This document shows positions 1 to 12,890 of a stretch of 64,000 bases of DNA, piece after piece (position 1 is the stretch's first letter; the number at the start of each line of letters is the position of its first letter). The stretch is from Crotophaga sulcirostris (Eukaryota; Chordata; Aves; Cuculiformes; Crotophagidae), in contig VYZB01000281.1 of the NCBI GenBank assembly GCA_013397455.1, positions 434,001 to 498,000 on the forward strand. The letters run 5' to 3'. A program made the position numbers and the translations under genes. Under the pieces are notes generated by a model. It did not search any database. It saw only the letters and a list, made by a program, of their open reading frames with translations, and had not been told where the DNA came from.

Positions 1-3000
1 AGGCCATTACACACCCAGTATGGGGATGCTGGTCAATGCTTCTAGGAGCACCAGACAGCTGGAAAGGGGAATGTGTGCTTCTCCCAGAAAGGTGGTAGGG
101 AGTGACATATCAGGGAAGCACACAACTGCAGGAGTGTGCAGTGTCCTACAAGCAGCCTCAGACTCCTAAAATTTTGGCATGAGGTGAAAAGACCAGTTAC
201 CGTTACCATTCTTGTAGACACAAACACTGCTTCCCTCCTCTTGAAGCCAGTTTTAGATCATGGAAGTATTAGCCAGCTTGTGCCTGTCCTGCCACTTCTT
301 TTGCAATCAAATCTATGTTGCATTCATCAAATGCATATGTGAAAGAAATATCTAGGCTGCAATGCCATGGGTACCAAAAGTTAGGAAATGCCTATTTTAA
401 ATTTCTGCATATAACCTGAATGAAACCCGTTCAGAAATCCCATCTGTGTGCTGGATGCAGTGACGGTTCAGGACAAAAAGCATGATGGGACTGTGCAATT
501 AAAAATCAGTTTTATGGCTGCACGTGAGTGTGGCTGAATTCAGGTTTCACAAGCAACTCCAAATATGCCATTTCTGGCCATATTCCAGCACTGGGATGTC
601 AACTGCTTATAGCCTGCGTAGCAAGAGTCTGATGCAGTGCTGATATATGAACTTCTGCAATTTTTGAAGGCCAACACTAAGCATTTATTACTTTATAGGA
701 GTGTAATAAGTCACCTTACTATCATCTGCAGTGAGTGACCCCTGAACCTTCAGTACTGTAACTCAGACTGTGATGATCCTGATACCCTCATTCCTCTGTC
801 GCATGCCTGTGTGTTTTGGGTCTGGGATGTTTGAAAAGGATCACTGTCTCATGTGTTTGGCTCAAAAGATAAGTAGGAGGAGTACAAGCCAATATCCTCT
901 TTCCTGCCCTTGAAAGGCAAGGGCCTTGTATTCCTGCAATTTGTCTGAGAGACTGAGAGGGACGTACGCTACTGATGGGGAGTTTATGGATGGAAGATGA
1001 TAGCCTTAATTTTTCAGGTGGGGAATTCCTGCTTCTGACGAGGAAGGGGAAGGATAAGAAGCTTTAGTGTTGGATCTGGTGGCACTACTGTGGAGGAAGA
1101 AGAAAGAAGCATGAGGTAACCTTTCTTTCTTTTCCTGCCTAGCAATGGCACTCCTCCATCCATCCATCATGGGGGCCCCAGAGTAGTGTGATGGGATGGT
1201 GACATGAAGCACAGTCCTCCACTGTCTCCCATCTGCAGCTGCTCTGGCAGCTCAGCAGTGTCTCCAGGCAATATCTGCTGCTGCTCTGCCAACAGGTTCA
1301 GCCCATCCTCAGCATGCTGATAGACGAGCTCGGGTGGTTCATGAGTGGAGACAGGTTGGAGGCTGATGCTTTGGCTGGGACATGTTTGCTTTGGCCAACT
1401 CTGCTACAAAAGCAACTGCAAAGAGCAGAGGTGCTTGTGGGGTTGGCAGTGCCTGAAGCCAACAGGAATTCAGAATAAGCCCTGGCTTGAACCATCAGCG
1501 TGTGCCTCACGGCTCCCTTGGATGCTTCAGTCATGCTGGAGCATTGCCAACATGCTTTCCAACCTAGGAAAACTGAGAAAAGTGAAAGAACAGAGGTTTA
1601 ACATTAAATGCCTCAACCAAAGCAAAGCGGAATTTCCCAGGGCAGAGATACTTCTTTACCCTGAGGGCTTTCCCTTTGCAGAGTATCGAATACCTGCTTC
1701 CAAAAAAATGGAGGTGTGATCCCTTCCCAGAGAAGGGTCATGAGAATCTTTTGTAAAGACGAGGGGCAAGTAGTGTTAATGTGCAGTGAACTGACATCTC
1801 CAGTAAGAGATATTAGTTCACTTTTGGTGAGAAAAGAAGGAAAGGAGAGAAATGTCCTTGTTCTGCTCAAACATTTCTTCATGGACAAGATTTAAAGCCT
1901 TTGGATATATGAATATGTTGCTCAATAACCTGAATATCTATTAGCTCAGTGCCCATTGTAAAAATGCTTGGATAGTATTCTATGGAGCACATTCCTTATC
2001 TAATTAAACCTAACACAAAACCGAACACATTTCAAATTTATGCTGTGGCGACAGCGAAGATGAGCAAAGTTATTTTATTCACTGTCAGACCTGTGAAGTC
2101 ACAAGAAATGCATCTGTGTTAGGTGTTGGGTAGCTTAGGAAATCATGATTGCATTTGCTCACAATGAGTATATGCTGTTGCAAAATATTTTCCTTTATTC
2201 TCTAAGGATGATATCCCTTGCTGCTAATCCAAATGAACTGTTTCCATGATAATATCTTTTCAGGGAGATAGGCTGGAGCAGGAGAAGGGAAAGTTATAAT
2301 GAGCGAGGTTTTCACTTTTACTCTACTCCTTCCATAATGAATAAAAGAAGATGAGCAGTGAAGAAGAATCCATAAAAGCCCCACATGCCCTGGAAGAGCT
2401 GTTCCCTCATGCAGAAAATAGCCATTGGTCTGCCTTCTAAAGATGATTTCAGAGCACTGGCCTTGTTATTTTGTGAAGATGATGCTGGAGACAGAAAGTC
2501 CCAGAGTGAGAGCACAAGCACAGTACAGAACAGAGTGGCTGCCCCCAGGCAAAGCTCTGGTGTCCAGGGGGCAGTTGCTGTGGGGTGTGTGCCACAACTT
2601 AGCCAACGTTTTTTTTGCAATCTAAGCTATGTGTAATAGCTCAGGATCAGGAACATGCCAAGGCACCGCTTTTTTTTAAGACCGCTTTAACCCTCTCCCA
2701 GGAGCTACAAGTTTGTCACTTCAGTAAAAATCTGATTTAATATCATAACCTCTCTAAGAAAGATGTTTCTTTTCCTTTAGAGACTCTCCATTCTTTCCCT
2801 TGCAAGCTAAGACACTGAATTTACTTGAAACCTTAACTAAGCCCTTCAGAAAGTACCCGCTGACCTAAGAATTCCACCAAGAGTGTTTTTGTCTCAGATT
2901 TCCTTTTTCCCAAAAGGTTATAAAGTTCCCTGTTTGGGAACTTAAGAGCTGTGATCCTAGGTACAAGGCAGATTTAACAGCAGCAGCCAAACTGATGATC

Positions 3001-6000
3001 ACCCCTGGCTGCCCACCCCATCATCCCCAAGAGAACTGCTCCTAGGAGAGACCATGGGAAGCATCGCTCTGCCTCTGGCCTGTTAACTCACAACCCAGCA
3101 TAGTGGGATGGATTGAAACCACCAACCATTCCTGGAGAGGAATTTTGTGCTGGCTTTTTTTGTCCATGCTGGGTATTATTCACTGGTATTTCAAATTGTG
3201 AACTTTATATTACCGTTTTATACTGCAGAATAGCATGCTCTTCACCCGTCTGATAAGAATCGTCCAACATCTTTGTGTATAAATGTTAGGTCATGCCTGC
3301 ATTTTCCAGCTATTGTTTTAGGAGAACCTTTCCGGTATTTAAAAAGGGGAAATATCTTCTTTAATATCATCTTCCAACTTTGAAGCTGTGCTGAACAACA
3401 AAGACAGATAAACATTTAATTCTCCCCTAATCCTTTAAATACCCTTCCCAGCACATGGCGTTCACACACTGTTAAGCCTGTCTCCCATAGCAGCTGTATG
3501 TCTTCTTCTAACTCTCTCTTTAGAGTCTGCAGCTTCAACTGGGGCGGAACAGGAGCCCGTGATACTTCATGCCATGGTGGCTGTCTTTCTGGGTGGTATG
3601 GAGAGGGATGGTTTTCCATAATAAAGCGATCATCTGGATTGAATTGCAGATATCTAATCCTCACAGAAGCTACTCCTGTTTGGTTTTGTGAAGTGAACAA
3701 AGACATCAATTTAGACATGCTCAGGGCTGGATTCGGGTGTCTCTTGGACCGTCTGATCATTCCAGTGATTAGCCAGCCTGCCTTGGTAGCTTTAACACAA
3801 AGGGGCAAGCATAGAATAAAAACCCTTTTCTTCATGAAAGGGGTTCAAATGAAAGATTTCCTTAACTTCACCCCCCAGGAAAATGACTGAAGGGGCAGGC
3901 AGGACAGCTGGGACAATCCCACCCAACACTCCCAGGCCTCCTGCCATGTATTTATGGTATGGGAGTAGAGAGTGACCCGAATAGCTGCATTACAAAATGG
4001 GAGGGTGGGGATTGAGGGTGGATGATGTCCATGTGGATTAGTGAGTATTCATTGACTTAAGCGCTGCGGAAGTGTATTTACTGATTGTTTTGCTTTTCTT
4101 TCTCAACATGAAAGATTTCCACTCGCTTTCTATAGTTTTTCTGTCTTTCTGTGAGGACCTGTGAAGACACTTAGTCTGTTCCACTGGCTGAAGGAAGATA
4201 AACCATACCAGTATCATTTCTTATAGGTACCTAACTAGGTCCTGAGGGCCTTCAGACCCCATAACCTCCTCAGACAGTCCATTCCATCCTCATATTTCCT
4301 TCCCATTAAGAACTTCCACTTGTCATCTACCCTGAAACAGTAATTTCTTGGCCTGTATGAATCAATATGGAGATGGATAATCTTTTCCCTTGGCAGCAAT
4401 GATCTATCTATTAAAAGAGTCTATCCTATCCCCACTGAAACTTCCTCTTCTTTAGACCAAATAACCTCAATTCTTTTCTACATATTTCCTATACTTCTGA
4501 TCATTTGCATTGCTTTTTTTTCTACCTGGAATACATCATCTTACCCACATGCAAGCAACTGTGGGGCTAAAATCTGAGAGCAAAGTATCACCAATTTGAT
4601 CAGTGTGGGCATGGAAGCCAGACTTTGGGCTCCTTTTTGAAAATCTTGCCTTTTAACAAACGACGTAAAAGATTGGTGTAAGTATTCTCTGATGAAAGCT
4701 TGGATAGCTTAATAGAAAGTAGCATTTCCAGAGCTAATCTGCTGTCCAAATGCACAGCTACACTGTGTCGCGGTGTTGGTGGCTGTTGGGAGATTTTTCT
4801 TTATTGCACACGCTCACTTACTGAAAGCTAAGACTGATCTAATAGCAGGAGGCTTCAAAGGCACAGGAAAGTGTATAAAAAGAACACCTTTTTTTTTCTT
4901 TTTTAAAGAAAAATGAAAAAGCAAACCAAAATAGGCCGCTACTGAAGCTTAAAGAAAGCAATGTAACAAAAGGAAATTTCTGAGGGTTTGTGCTTTGTGC
5001 ACTTGAGTCACTTGCAAAAAGACTATATTCAATGTTGAGAAAGCAATGAAATATTCTCCAGGATGTTTTTTTTTTATTTCTTCTTCTTTTTTTAATGATT
5101 TCCTTCTTTAGAAGGCACTATCTTGTCAGCATTCAAAAGCTTCTCTTTGTAACCCTATAAAACACTCCAGACATTTTCTACAGGGCGGTTTTAGACTCCC
5201 CAGCATAAACAGATGATCTGTTGGTATTTCTATGTAAGAACCTAGCAGATTAGATTGTAAATCAGACTGGACTAAGTCTTTAGGGTTAGAGGGAAAGTAA
5301 ATGAATAAGATTAACATGCGATGGCTTTACTGTAGTGAGATCCATACAATTAATCAAGACTGTTGTGGCACATTTTAATATAAAGATGCAGTGTAAATAT
5401 GGGGAAACTACTTTGATTTGTGGATTTGTTTCCTAAATGAAGGGAAAGGGTGGCTCTGAGGAAGTGTTATGCATGAAATCCTGATTTTAGCTGTACTAAT
5501 GCAGTTAACTTGCTGCTCACACGCGAGTGGGGACACTACATAGCCCTGCAGCTTTGGTCAATCTTTAGTGAAGACACATGGAGTTCCTCCCTCTACTGCT
5601 GACATTCTGTGAGCCTGGTTAACCAACAGACCAAGGCTAACATGTTTACACCAAGGAAACCCCAGGAGAGAGTACAACAGGTTTCTTTAACAGTTTTAAT
5701 TTGGTGTAGATATCAGTTATTCATAGACTTACTATGAGGAGCTATGTTATGCCAGCTAGAAGTCTGGCTGGAGGATAAGTAACATGGTAAAAAAGCAGGA
5801 TCCTTAACAGGAAAAGGCACTCAAGAAAGGACTAAACTGTCATCAGCAAAATTGACATGCAGATTCAAAAAGGGATATTTTGGCCAATGCATATAGTTTT
5901 AGACATTCCTCAGTATTTACCTTAAAGACACTGGTAATTTTGATGAATCAAATGATATGGCATGTGTATTCTGGCACATTTATCTTTTTAAAAACTACAT

Positions 6001-7178
6001 GTTCAGAAAATTTATCAAATGCCTTCTAAAGTAAATTTGAAGAGACACAGTCAAATGTGCTGAGTCCCTAGGTATTCCTTTCCTGGAGAAAGTGAGATGT
6101 TTTTCATTGATGGAAATTACATCCATGTATGAATTGCACTCATATTAACCTGACTGACATGCATGACCAGTTTATGGAACTAACCCTATGGACTACTTCT
6201 ATAAAAAGGAGTTTTCCAAATCAAATCCTCAAATAATAACCTAATAATTTCTAATAAGGATTTCTCAGTCAGCTGGTACGCTGGAGCTAGTGTTTTTCAG
6301 GCATTAATTCATTTTTTAAAAAAATTTTTGGGCCTGTAGAGTTGAAATTTCTGGTTATACTTCGAGACCAGGTCAGCACAAAATGCAATTTGAATACATT
6401 CCCTGGTTTTATTTTCACCATGTCAATCCAACACAATGGTGTAAAGGGAAAACTCTGCCCTTATGTAATGTTCATTGATCCTCACAATGACCAGGAACCT
6501 TTCCTTTCATGTCAAATCAATATTGAGGGATAGACTTTGCCATCAGATCTGTTAACTTGAACACAAGCTGCATGGGTGCACCTACACTCAGCATTTCACC
6601 CAAATGCTTAACAGCGCCACAGGATTTTCCTGATGTTCCTGGACACAAAGGATAAAACAGAGGAACTGTGTCCTGTAGAACAAGGCAGGCCAGTCAGCCA
6701 GACTGAAAACATGGCAGGCAGCCCTTGAAAAAATGTAGATAGAACATCTTTGTTGTCTCAAGCTGTGCAGAGGAATGGACGATGTGTCTGGGGAGAGGAG
6801 GCTGCACACCAGGCACGCACCTGCGTAGCCAGTGGGGCTTTAACTGGGCTGCTCTGGGAGACACTGACTGGCTCTGCTGTGGCATGTCCTGAGGACAAGT
6901 AAGCAGCTCATCTAACCTTGATACCCACAGCAACACCAACATCAACCCATGTTCACCAGCAACTGCAGTCACTTGCTGGGTGATTGCTCTTCAGCACAGA
7001 AGGGGTGGAATCATTACAGGAAAAACAATTGTTTAAGCTTCAACTCTTCTATAGCAGTTCCTTACAATGAAAATGTCGGATTGGCAAATGGCAGTTTGGG
7101 ATTGGTTTTCTTTTTATTTAAAAAAAAACAACTAGATTTTAAAATCCTAAATAGGCTGCTACTTGTTCTGTATCATAT
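1..7178. other. Intergenic region downstream of MAML2
   Basis: I see no exon with a recognisable protein, no RNA gene and no clear young repeat in this AT-rich stretch. It lies past the 3' end of the minus-strand MAML2 gene. The only item that stands out is a stretch at 3416-3890 that is open on both strands, listed separately. In human the next gene beyond the MAML2 3' end is MTMR2 (from memory). I saw no MTMR2 exon here, which fits an intergenic gap. Confidence 0.6.
3416..3835 (-). other. Unidentified open reading frame, 139 codons, low support
   Basis: This minus-strand frame stays open for 139 codons with a protein-like composition. It has a Pro/His-rich middle (for example ENHPSPYHPERQPPWHEV) followed by a charged stretch that could form a helix (LKRELEEDIQLLWETG). 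The opposite strand is also open for 130 codons at 3498-3890, which weakens the case because low stop density alone could explain both. I recognise no family, no promoter and no convincing flanking splice sites. It could be chance, a decayed retroelement fragment, or an exon of an unannotated transcript. It lies about 6.4 kb beyond the estimated 3' end of MAML2, so it is unlikely to belong to that gene. Confidence 0.15.
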
Positions 7179-7470
7179 GGCGTTGGTCTCTTCTCACAGG
7201 TGACCAGTGACAGAACTAGAGGGCACGGACTTAAGCTTTGTCAGGGGAGGTTTAGACTTGATGTTAGGAAGAAGTTCTNNNNNNNNNNNNNNNNNNNNNN
7301 NNNNNNNNNNNNNNNNNNNNNNNNNNNNNNNNNNNNNNNNNNNNNNNNNNNNNNNNNNNNNNNNNNNNNNNNNCCATGGTTTAGGTGATGAGATGGTGTT
7401 AGTGTTGGCTTATAGGTTGGACTTGATGATCTCAGAGGTCTCTTCCAACCTGGTTATACTGTGTGTGATA
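7179..7470 (+). mobile_element. CR1 LINE 3' fragment, interrupted by an assembly gap
   Basis: This is the 3' end of a chicken-repeat-1 non-LTR retrotransposon in plus orientation. The left part encodes the end of the reverse-transcriptase protein ([20 protein letters not shown] is readable). The right part carries the standard 3' UTR (ATAGGTTGGACTTGATGATC, then TCTTCCAACCTGG) and a short tail related to ACTGTG. The gap at 7279-7373 removes the middle. It is 5'-truncated, as is usual for CR1, and belongs to the same tail type as the copies at 34737, 36920, 37985 and 57143. Confidence 0.93.
7279..7373. other. Assembly gap, 95 N
   Basis: This is a run of undetermined bases inside a CR1 copy. 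Frames read through it are artefacts. The missing part should be the segment encoding the last residues of the CR1 protein, judging from the paralogous copy at 34.8-35.0 kb. Confidence 0.99.
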
Positions 7471-9851
7471 TGGGTAAGGATTTTGTCCTGCAAGTCCTCC
7501 AATAGGACAGTAACTGGACAGTAACTTGTGGCTTAGCTAGTTTGTAAAAATTTTGTGAACAAGAAGAAAAAAAAATTACACAAATTTTCTATTTTATTTA
7601 AATAGATACTTGGGATATAATTTGGAACCCTATTAAAAGGGCTCTGTCAGAGTCATCTGCATGACCAAGAATACCTACTTTAAAAATTAGGGTGATGTAA
7701 GCTTGGTCTCAGCTTTTAGTGTGGTAGGATGCTCTCCATGCCATCCCTAGTTCCAGTGGCTGAGGGTTCACTGTGCTGCTATGGGAGGGAGCAGATCTCT
7801 TGGCTCTGCTGCCTGTCTGAGCTGGTAGCACTTCCTACCAAGTGATTTGAATATGGTGGGAAAGGTTAGTCATCACCTGGATCTGGTGCAGTTCATGTGT
7901 CTCCCACCCCCACCCTTATGGTCTTGCTGGCTACATCTCCCTGGGCACAGGAGAGAGGTCTGGGGATATTTTCTGGCATTAAGGCCACGTCGCGCAGGGT
8001 GACTCGTATCCATATTATTGTACCCTCTTATCTCCCTCTTATCCCACATCCAAAATGGGAATGACTCTTGCTCTTGGGAGGGTGGTCATTGTACCTGAGC
8101 CCTATCAGGGACCCACACAGCCTGGTGGCACAGTCAACGGCACTCCAGGTGCTGGGAGGGGTCCCTGGCTGGCTTTCAGCTCACTGATACAGACATAGCT
8201 TCTTCAGCTGGGCAGAAGCCCTGCCTGAGGCTCCCCGATACCACCTGACCTGTCTTCAGCCTTTACAGCCGGGATAGACAAAGAGGCTCCTTTAAGGCAT
8301 GAGTTTCTTGACCTATTTTAGATGTATTCTTGGATGAGTGGGACTGTGCCTTATTTTCCACTCTTGTGCACGACAGGAGCATTGTCTGCCACCTGTGGTG
8401 GAGGTGCTGAAGTAAGGAGAGAGCTACTCACCTCCAGGGCATCTCCTTGCTTCAGCATCTCCAGCCAGGACAAGGAGCGCAGGTACAGCCCGGGTGGTGG
8501 GGCCCCGGGCACGTGCCAGCATCCCTTCCCTCTCCCTCCCTGTGCTGCCCCTTGATGCCAGGGAAAGATGCAGGAACCATTTGCAGGTGTCAGTCAGGTA
8601 CAACAGAGGGACAGAGGAGTGCTTGCAAAAAAATGGGAGGGCAGCGGCTGGCAGAGCTCGGGTTGTGGGGAGCAGTCAAGAAAGGTGTCTCCCTGCTTAC
8701 CTGGTGGGGCAAGGTGAGAGGAGGGACACTAAATGGTAGGGGTCCCTAAGTATCACCAACGGTAGCGAAGCAGTTAAGGTCTGGGGAGCCCTTTTTTTTG
8801 TTTGCTACATCAGAAAGCAGCACAGCTCAGCCTTTGAGCACAGGCAGCAGAGTGCTGACGTTTGTCGCTTCGAAGTGCCCCCTCCACCACCCCTTGCTGC
8901 TCAGTTCATGGGGCAGGAAGAGTCCAGCTAATGAGGAAAACCTCTGGAGGAAAGGGCTTGACTTCTTCAGAGCTGGCCTGCTAAAAATAGCCTGACAGGG
9001 ATGAATACTTGTGTGAAACAATCTGCAACCCAATGTGATCCAGTACACGCTGGAATTTCTTTGAGCTAAAATGAGACTTACTGTGAGGCAGGCAGGGAGG
9101 GAAGAAGCCTGTTGCCTGATTTCTGGCACCCCATTAGGGGTCTCTGCTAGTGGGGAGGGGGCAGATATCTCCAGGGGGAGATATCCCACTGCAGGGCACG
9201 GGTTTGGGGATCTGGTCAGCCCTCTCAGGACACCTCACCCTTGGGTACCCAGCTCTCTGCTTTAACTTCAGCAGGATCCCAAAGCAAATTGCTGTGCTGC
9301 AAAACTACACCAACCCATTCATTGGGAGCTAAAATACCATGTGTTACTTGTTAACCCTCACCGGTAATGAAACCATGTCTTCTGTCAGTAGGAAAACATT
9401 GCAGCTGTCTTGCAAAGAGGCAGACTGAGCTCCCAGAAGCTGCCAGATGCACATTTTTCTCACCTCCTCCTAAAATATCACTGTAATTTTAATTTACTCA
9501 GATGAATGAGCAGTTGACTAAATAGACATTCATCATAAAATTCATATTAAGAAAAGAGACACTTGGGATAATTTTGATTGATTTACTTGGCAGAGTTTTG
9601 ATAGCTACTGAAAAACATACTATTCATGTTTAGGTGAAAAATAAATGGAGTCAAATAAGTGTCACTGCATAGTACTAGGAGGTATATACAGCCACATGTA
9701 AAAATGCATAAACACAAACATTTCTGTACAGCAACTTTTCCTTTCAGTCTGTATAGAGAAACACTGGTTTATAATATGGGGAAAATATAAAGCAGACATA
9801 CATGCAACAAGGACATGACAATTACATAGGTCCCACCTGCCTCCCAAGAGT
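7471..9851. other. Intergenic sequence, no feature recognised
   Basis: The part from about 8.0 to 9.3 kb is richer in G+C and holds several short open frames in different phases. None resembles a known protein and CpG is not conspicuously abundant, so I do not call a CpG island or a gene. The rest is AT-rich with no recognisable element. Confidence 0.5.
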
Positions 9852-9888
9852 TACAATAACAATAACAACAATAATAATAATAATAAAA
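9852..9888. repeat. AAT/AAC-type microsatellite
   Basis: This is a short run of AAC and AAT trinucleotides ending in five consecutive ATA/AAT units. It lies just past the inferred 3' end of MAML2. Read on the MAML2 strand it is a U-rich UUAUUAUU stretch, so if the transcript extends this far it would be an AU-rich segment of the 3' UTR. Confidence 0.8.
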
Positions 9889-9987
9889 GCCTTTTTCGGG
9901 GAAAAAAATTTGAAACCTGGAATGTTTTCATGTTGAGGTTTCCAGAGAGCTTCAGATGTCAAACATATCTGAAGGTGATTGAAAGGC

Positions 9988-10056
9988 TTGATTCAAAGCC
10001 CTGTGAAGGCAATGGAAAGACTCCATTGGTTTCAGCGAGCTTGGGGTCAGACCCAG
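9988..10056. repeat. Probable ancient CR1/L3-like fossil
   Basis: The sequence contains a diverged form of the motif 'GAAGTCAATGGAAAGACTCC' followed by 'CATTGGTTTCAG' and 'GGGTCAGACCC'. From memory, this pairing recurs across bird and reptile genomes as debris of an old LINE of the CR1/L3 group. The identification rests on motif recall only. Confidence 0.4.
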
Positions 10057-10251
10057 CTGTTTAACCACGATCCCATTCTGCCCTCCCCCAAAATCCAAAG
10101 TTGAAGTCTGCAGATAAAAATAAACAATCGTATCATACAAAACTTTGTATATAGAATACAAAAGGTAACCGTTGACTTTTTGTATAAAATACAACTTTTT
10201 GATAGTATATTTCTTTCACATATGTATAAATATAACCCAAATAATATGATT

Positions 10252-10257
10252 TTTATT
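10252..10257 (-). terminator. MAML2: Candidate MAML2 polyadenylation signal
   Basis: The minus strand reads AATAAA here, in an AT-rich setting about 3.06 kb after the stop codon. Cleavage would be expected 10-30 bases further down, near 10.23 kb. I see no clear GU-rich downstream element, so this is only the best visible candidate. AATAAA at 11704-11709 is an alternative. Confidence 0.4.
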
Positions 10258-10324
10258 ATTCCTACCAAAATATTATTACTTTTTGGTTTTTTTTACAAAA
10301 GTTTACAAAACAAATAATTCTTTA

Positions 10325-10332
10325 TATTTACA
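10325..10332 (-). promoter_or_regulatory. Possible Pumilio recognition element
   Basis: The minus strand reads TGTAAATA, matching the UGUAnAUA consensus bound by Pumilio proteins, about 70 bases before the candidate poly(A) signal. Location near the 3' end is typical for such sites. An 8-base match can occur by chance in AT-rich sequence. Confidence 0.35.
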
Positions 10333-12840
10333 ACCCAATACTGTGAAGAGTGCCCGGTCAATGATGAAAAATAGACTATAAGGGTAGTGCACTTAGCCAT
10401 TGCAAAGAAAGAGAAAAAAGACACTAGCTCTGTTCAGATACAAGCGTTCTGAAGAAATGATATTGTTTTCAAGTTTTGGTTGCAAGAGTCTTTCACAAGG
10501 TCATACTTCAAATGCATCAGGTATATCTTTACAGGACTGCAAATGGCCTCTACTTTTGTTGAATTTACTTAAGAGAGGATGAAATTTTGATCCTGGGGAT
10601 GGCAGTCACAGCCCAGTGTCTTCTCCACTTCAGGCTAAGATCAACAGGATAAAGCTCAACATTGAATCCACCACCGGATAATATCCTGAAGTCTTGGGAC
10701 CAGCTCCTCAGCTTAACGACTTTTTTACATCATTTGAGGATCTGGCAAACAATCTGGTCTTAATACAGGAAACAGTGGTGGCTTTTTCAATGGTATGTGA
10801 ATGTAGATGAAGTTACCAGACTTCAGTGCCCATTGCGCATGATAATACTAACCCAGCCTTGGCCTTAGTGGCATTGCAGTCATTTGTTCCTACCAGACCT
10901 TCGGCAGTCACTGCTAACCTGCTCATGGCTGGGCTGTGTGACTGTGTGTGAAACAGATAAGCTGATCTTCCCTCCACTTTCATGTAGCTTCTATTTCAGT
11001 CGAGTGTCGCACAATTTATATGGGGCTAATTTTTTAGACTGCATCTCTATCTCTCCAAACTGGAGATGGGGCACCAGTGACCTGGGCTGGAAACCTCTTT
11101 AAAGACTTGCTAAAAAATTGTACTGGCACATAAAAGGGACCACATGCACCCCAGCCAGAACTGGGGAGAAGAGGGAACTTTCTGGGCAGCTGAACCACCA
11201 CATTGCACAATGTGGGAGTGTGCAATGATCGCTGGCTAGGGCAGCAGAAGGGGCTCTTCAGCAGGCTTTCTCATCCCTCTGATGAAAACCGTGTCTGGGA
11301 ATGAACAGCATTGAGGATCAGCCTGTCTCAACTGGCATATCTAGCTAAATGCCCACGTTACACCTTCCTTGGAGGTGCTGGTGCTCATTGTGTGACCACG
11401 CTTCTTGAAACATCATGAAAAATCATGCCCACATAAAATGACAGGGTGAAATAACTGGAAAAGCCTTATTAAAACCCTCTCTTCAGAAATAGGTCAGATA
11501 AGTGCAGAGGCTATTGTCAAGTGGTCTACTCATCCCACTGCCACTAACAAGGATGAATAAAGCACTTGCACAGGGCAGAGCAATGCCTCTTGGCACTGAG
11601 GCATGTGAACGTAGGCATTGTATTCCTTTGCCACATCTAGTTTTAGCTAATTCAGAGGAGGCTGTGAAGCACATCGCACCACATCATTTTAAAGAACTGC
11701 ATTTTTATTTGAATTACAAGATCCGTTCCTATCTATGAATCCTCCTGTCTCACTCACTGCAGAGCTGCTTTATAGTGACATAGCACCTCCTTCTGATGCC
11801 CTTGCTGACCAAGTCTACAGAAGAAAATTTAACACAGTCAAGATTATTCTCTGGCACTGAGATCAAGCTGTGTAGAACAACCTATATCCTTACTGCTCAA
11901 CTCTATCAGCCTCCAAGGCAAGGTGGCTGCAAACTGTTTATGGGACTGCTCCTTGCCCCAGGTTAACTCCCCAGTGATGCACAGAAATTGCTCAGGGCAA
12001 TGTTAGCTGGGCCATTCCCAAACCCAAACCCAGAACAGATGATTGAGTGGTGCCCAGAAAAATTTCCCAAAACTGTTTCATTTACAAGCACAGATGTGGC
12101 TCAGTGGTGCCTCCTGCTGTGAGTAGCCCAGGTGGTTATGACTGGTTTCCATGCTAGTTTCTGCGACAGAACCTCTTGTACTCTGCCCAATGGATGCTCT
12201 GGGAATCTGGACCATCACTGGACCTCTTTCAACTCCCCTCTATGGTAAAGGGAAAGCAGGATAGAGCCAAAATGCTGCGCAATCAAAATGTTAGTGTCTC
12301 CCCAGACAGAGATGCTGGCACTTCTGCTGAGGTACGCCTGTTTGATAGTAGAGGATCGGGGTGAACTACCTGACACCATTAAGATGAAAACGAGGACAGT
12401 GGCTTAGCTAAGCCACATCATGCATTTGCCCTCTTCTGTGCCAGACTGGGAAAGTAGTTGGTGAGGGTCAACTCACGAACGCCCTTCTCACTTAAGTTGT
12501 CCATTAAGTCACTGGAGTCCCTGGGGTAAGTGGCAAAGTGAGGATCCTGAGCTTTGGTGTAGTTCATCTTGTGTTTCCCTCAATGCCCAAAGTGATTGTG
12601 CTGCTGCAGGACAGTAGTGTCCACTGATACTGCAAGCACTGATGAAAGGGAGAAAGAATGCTAGAGCACACTGAGTAACACATTGGATGATCTGTTTCGT
12701 TCTTTCCTTGGATGAGACCACTTACCCTTTTTGTGTTCTACAAAACATAGAGAGTTTAAAACAAAATTGTTAGGAAAGAAAATGCAAGTTTGTACTGTGT
12801 AAGAGTCAACAGTTTTTGTAACGCAACAAGATTTACACAG

Positions 12841-12890
12841 GGCCTGATGCTGTCAGGGCTGAGTAGTCCCAATGAAGTTAAGGGCTGTGA
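12841..12890. repeat. Probable ancient CR1/L3-like fossil inside the 3' UTR
   Basis: It reads GGCCTGATGCTGTCAGGGCT followed by CCCAATGAAGTTAAGGGCTG. This is a diverged version of the 'GGCCTGATCCTG ... CCCATTGACTTCAATGGG' pattern I associate with old amniote LINE debris. It would have become part of the MAML2 3' UTR. Motif recall only. Confidence 0.35.

Noticed and set aside
2923..2943. Inverted repeat AAGTTCCC / GGGAACTT with a 5-base loop
   Set aside because: An 8-bp stem with a short loop is expected about once per loop size in 64 kb by chance, and nothing nearby supports a function.
8090..8760. Possible CpG island or gene in a GC-richer patch
   Set aside because: Few CpG dinucleotides are visible and the short frames shift phase without recognisable protein.
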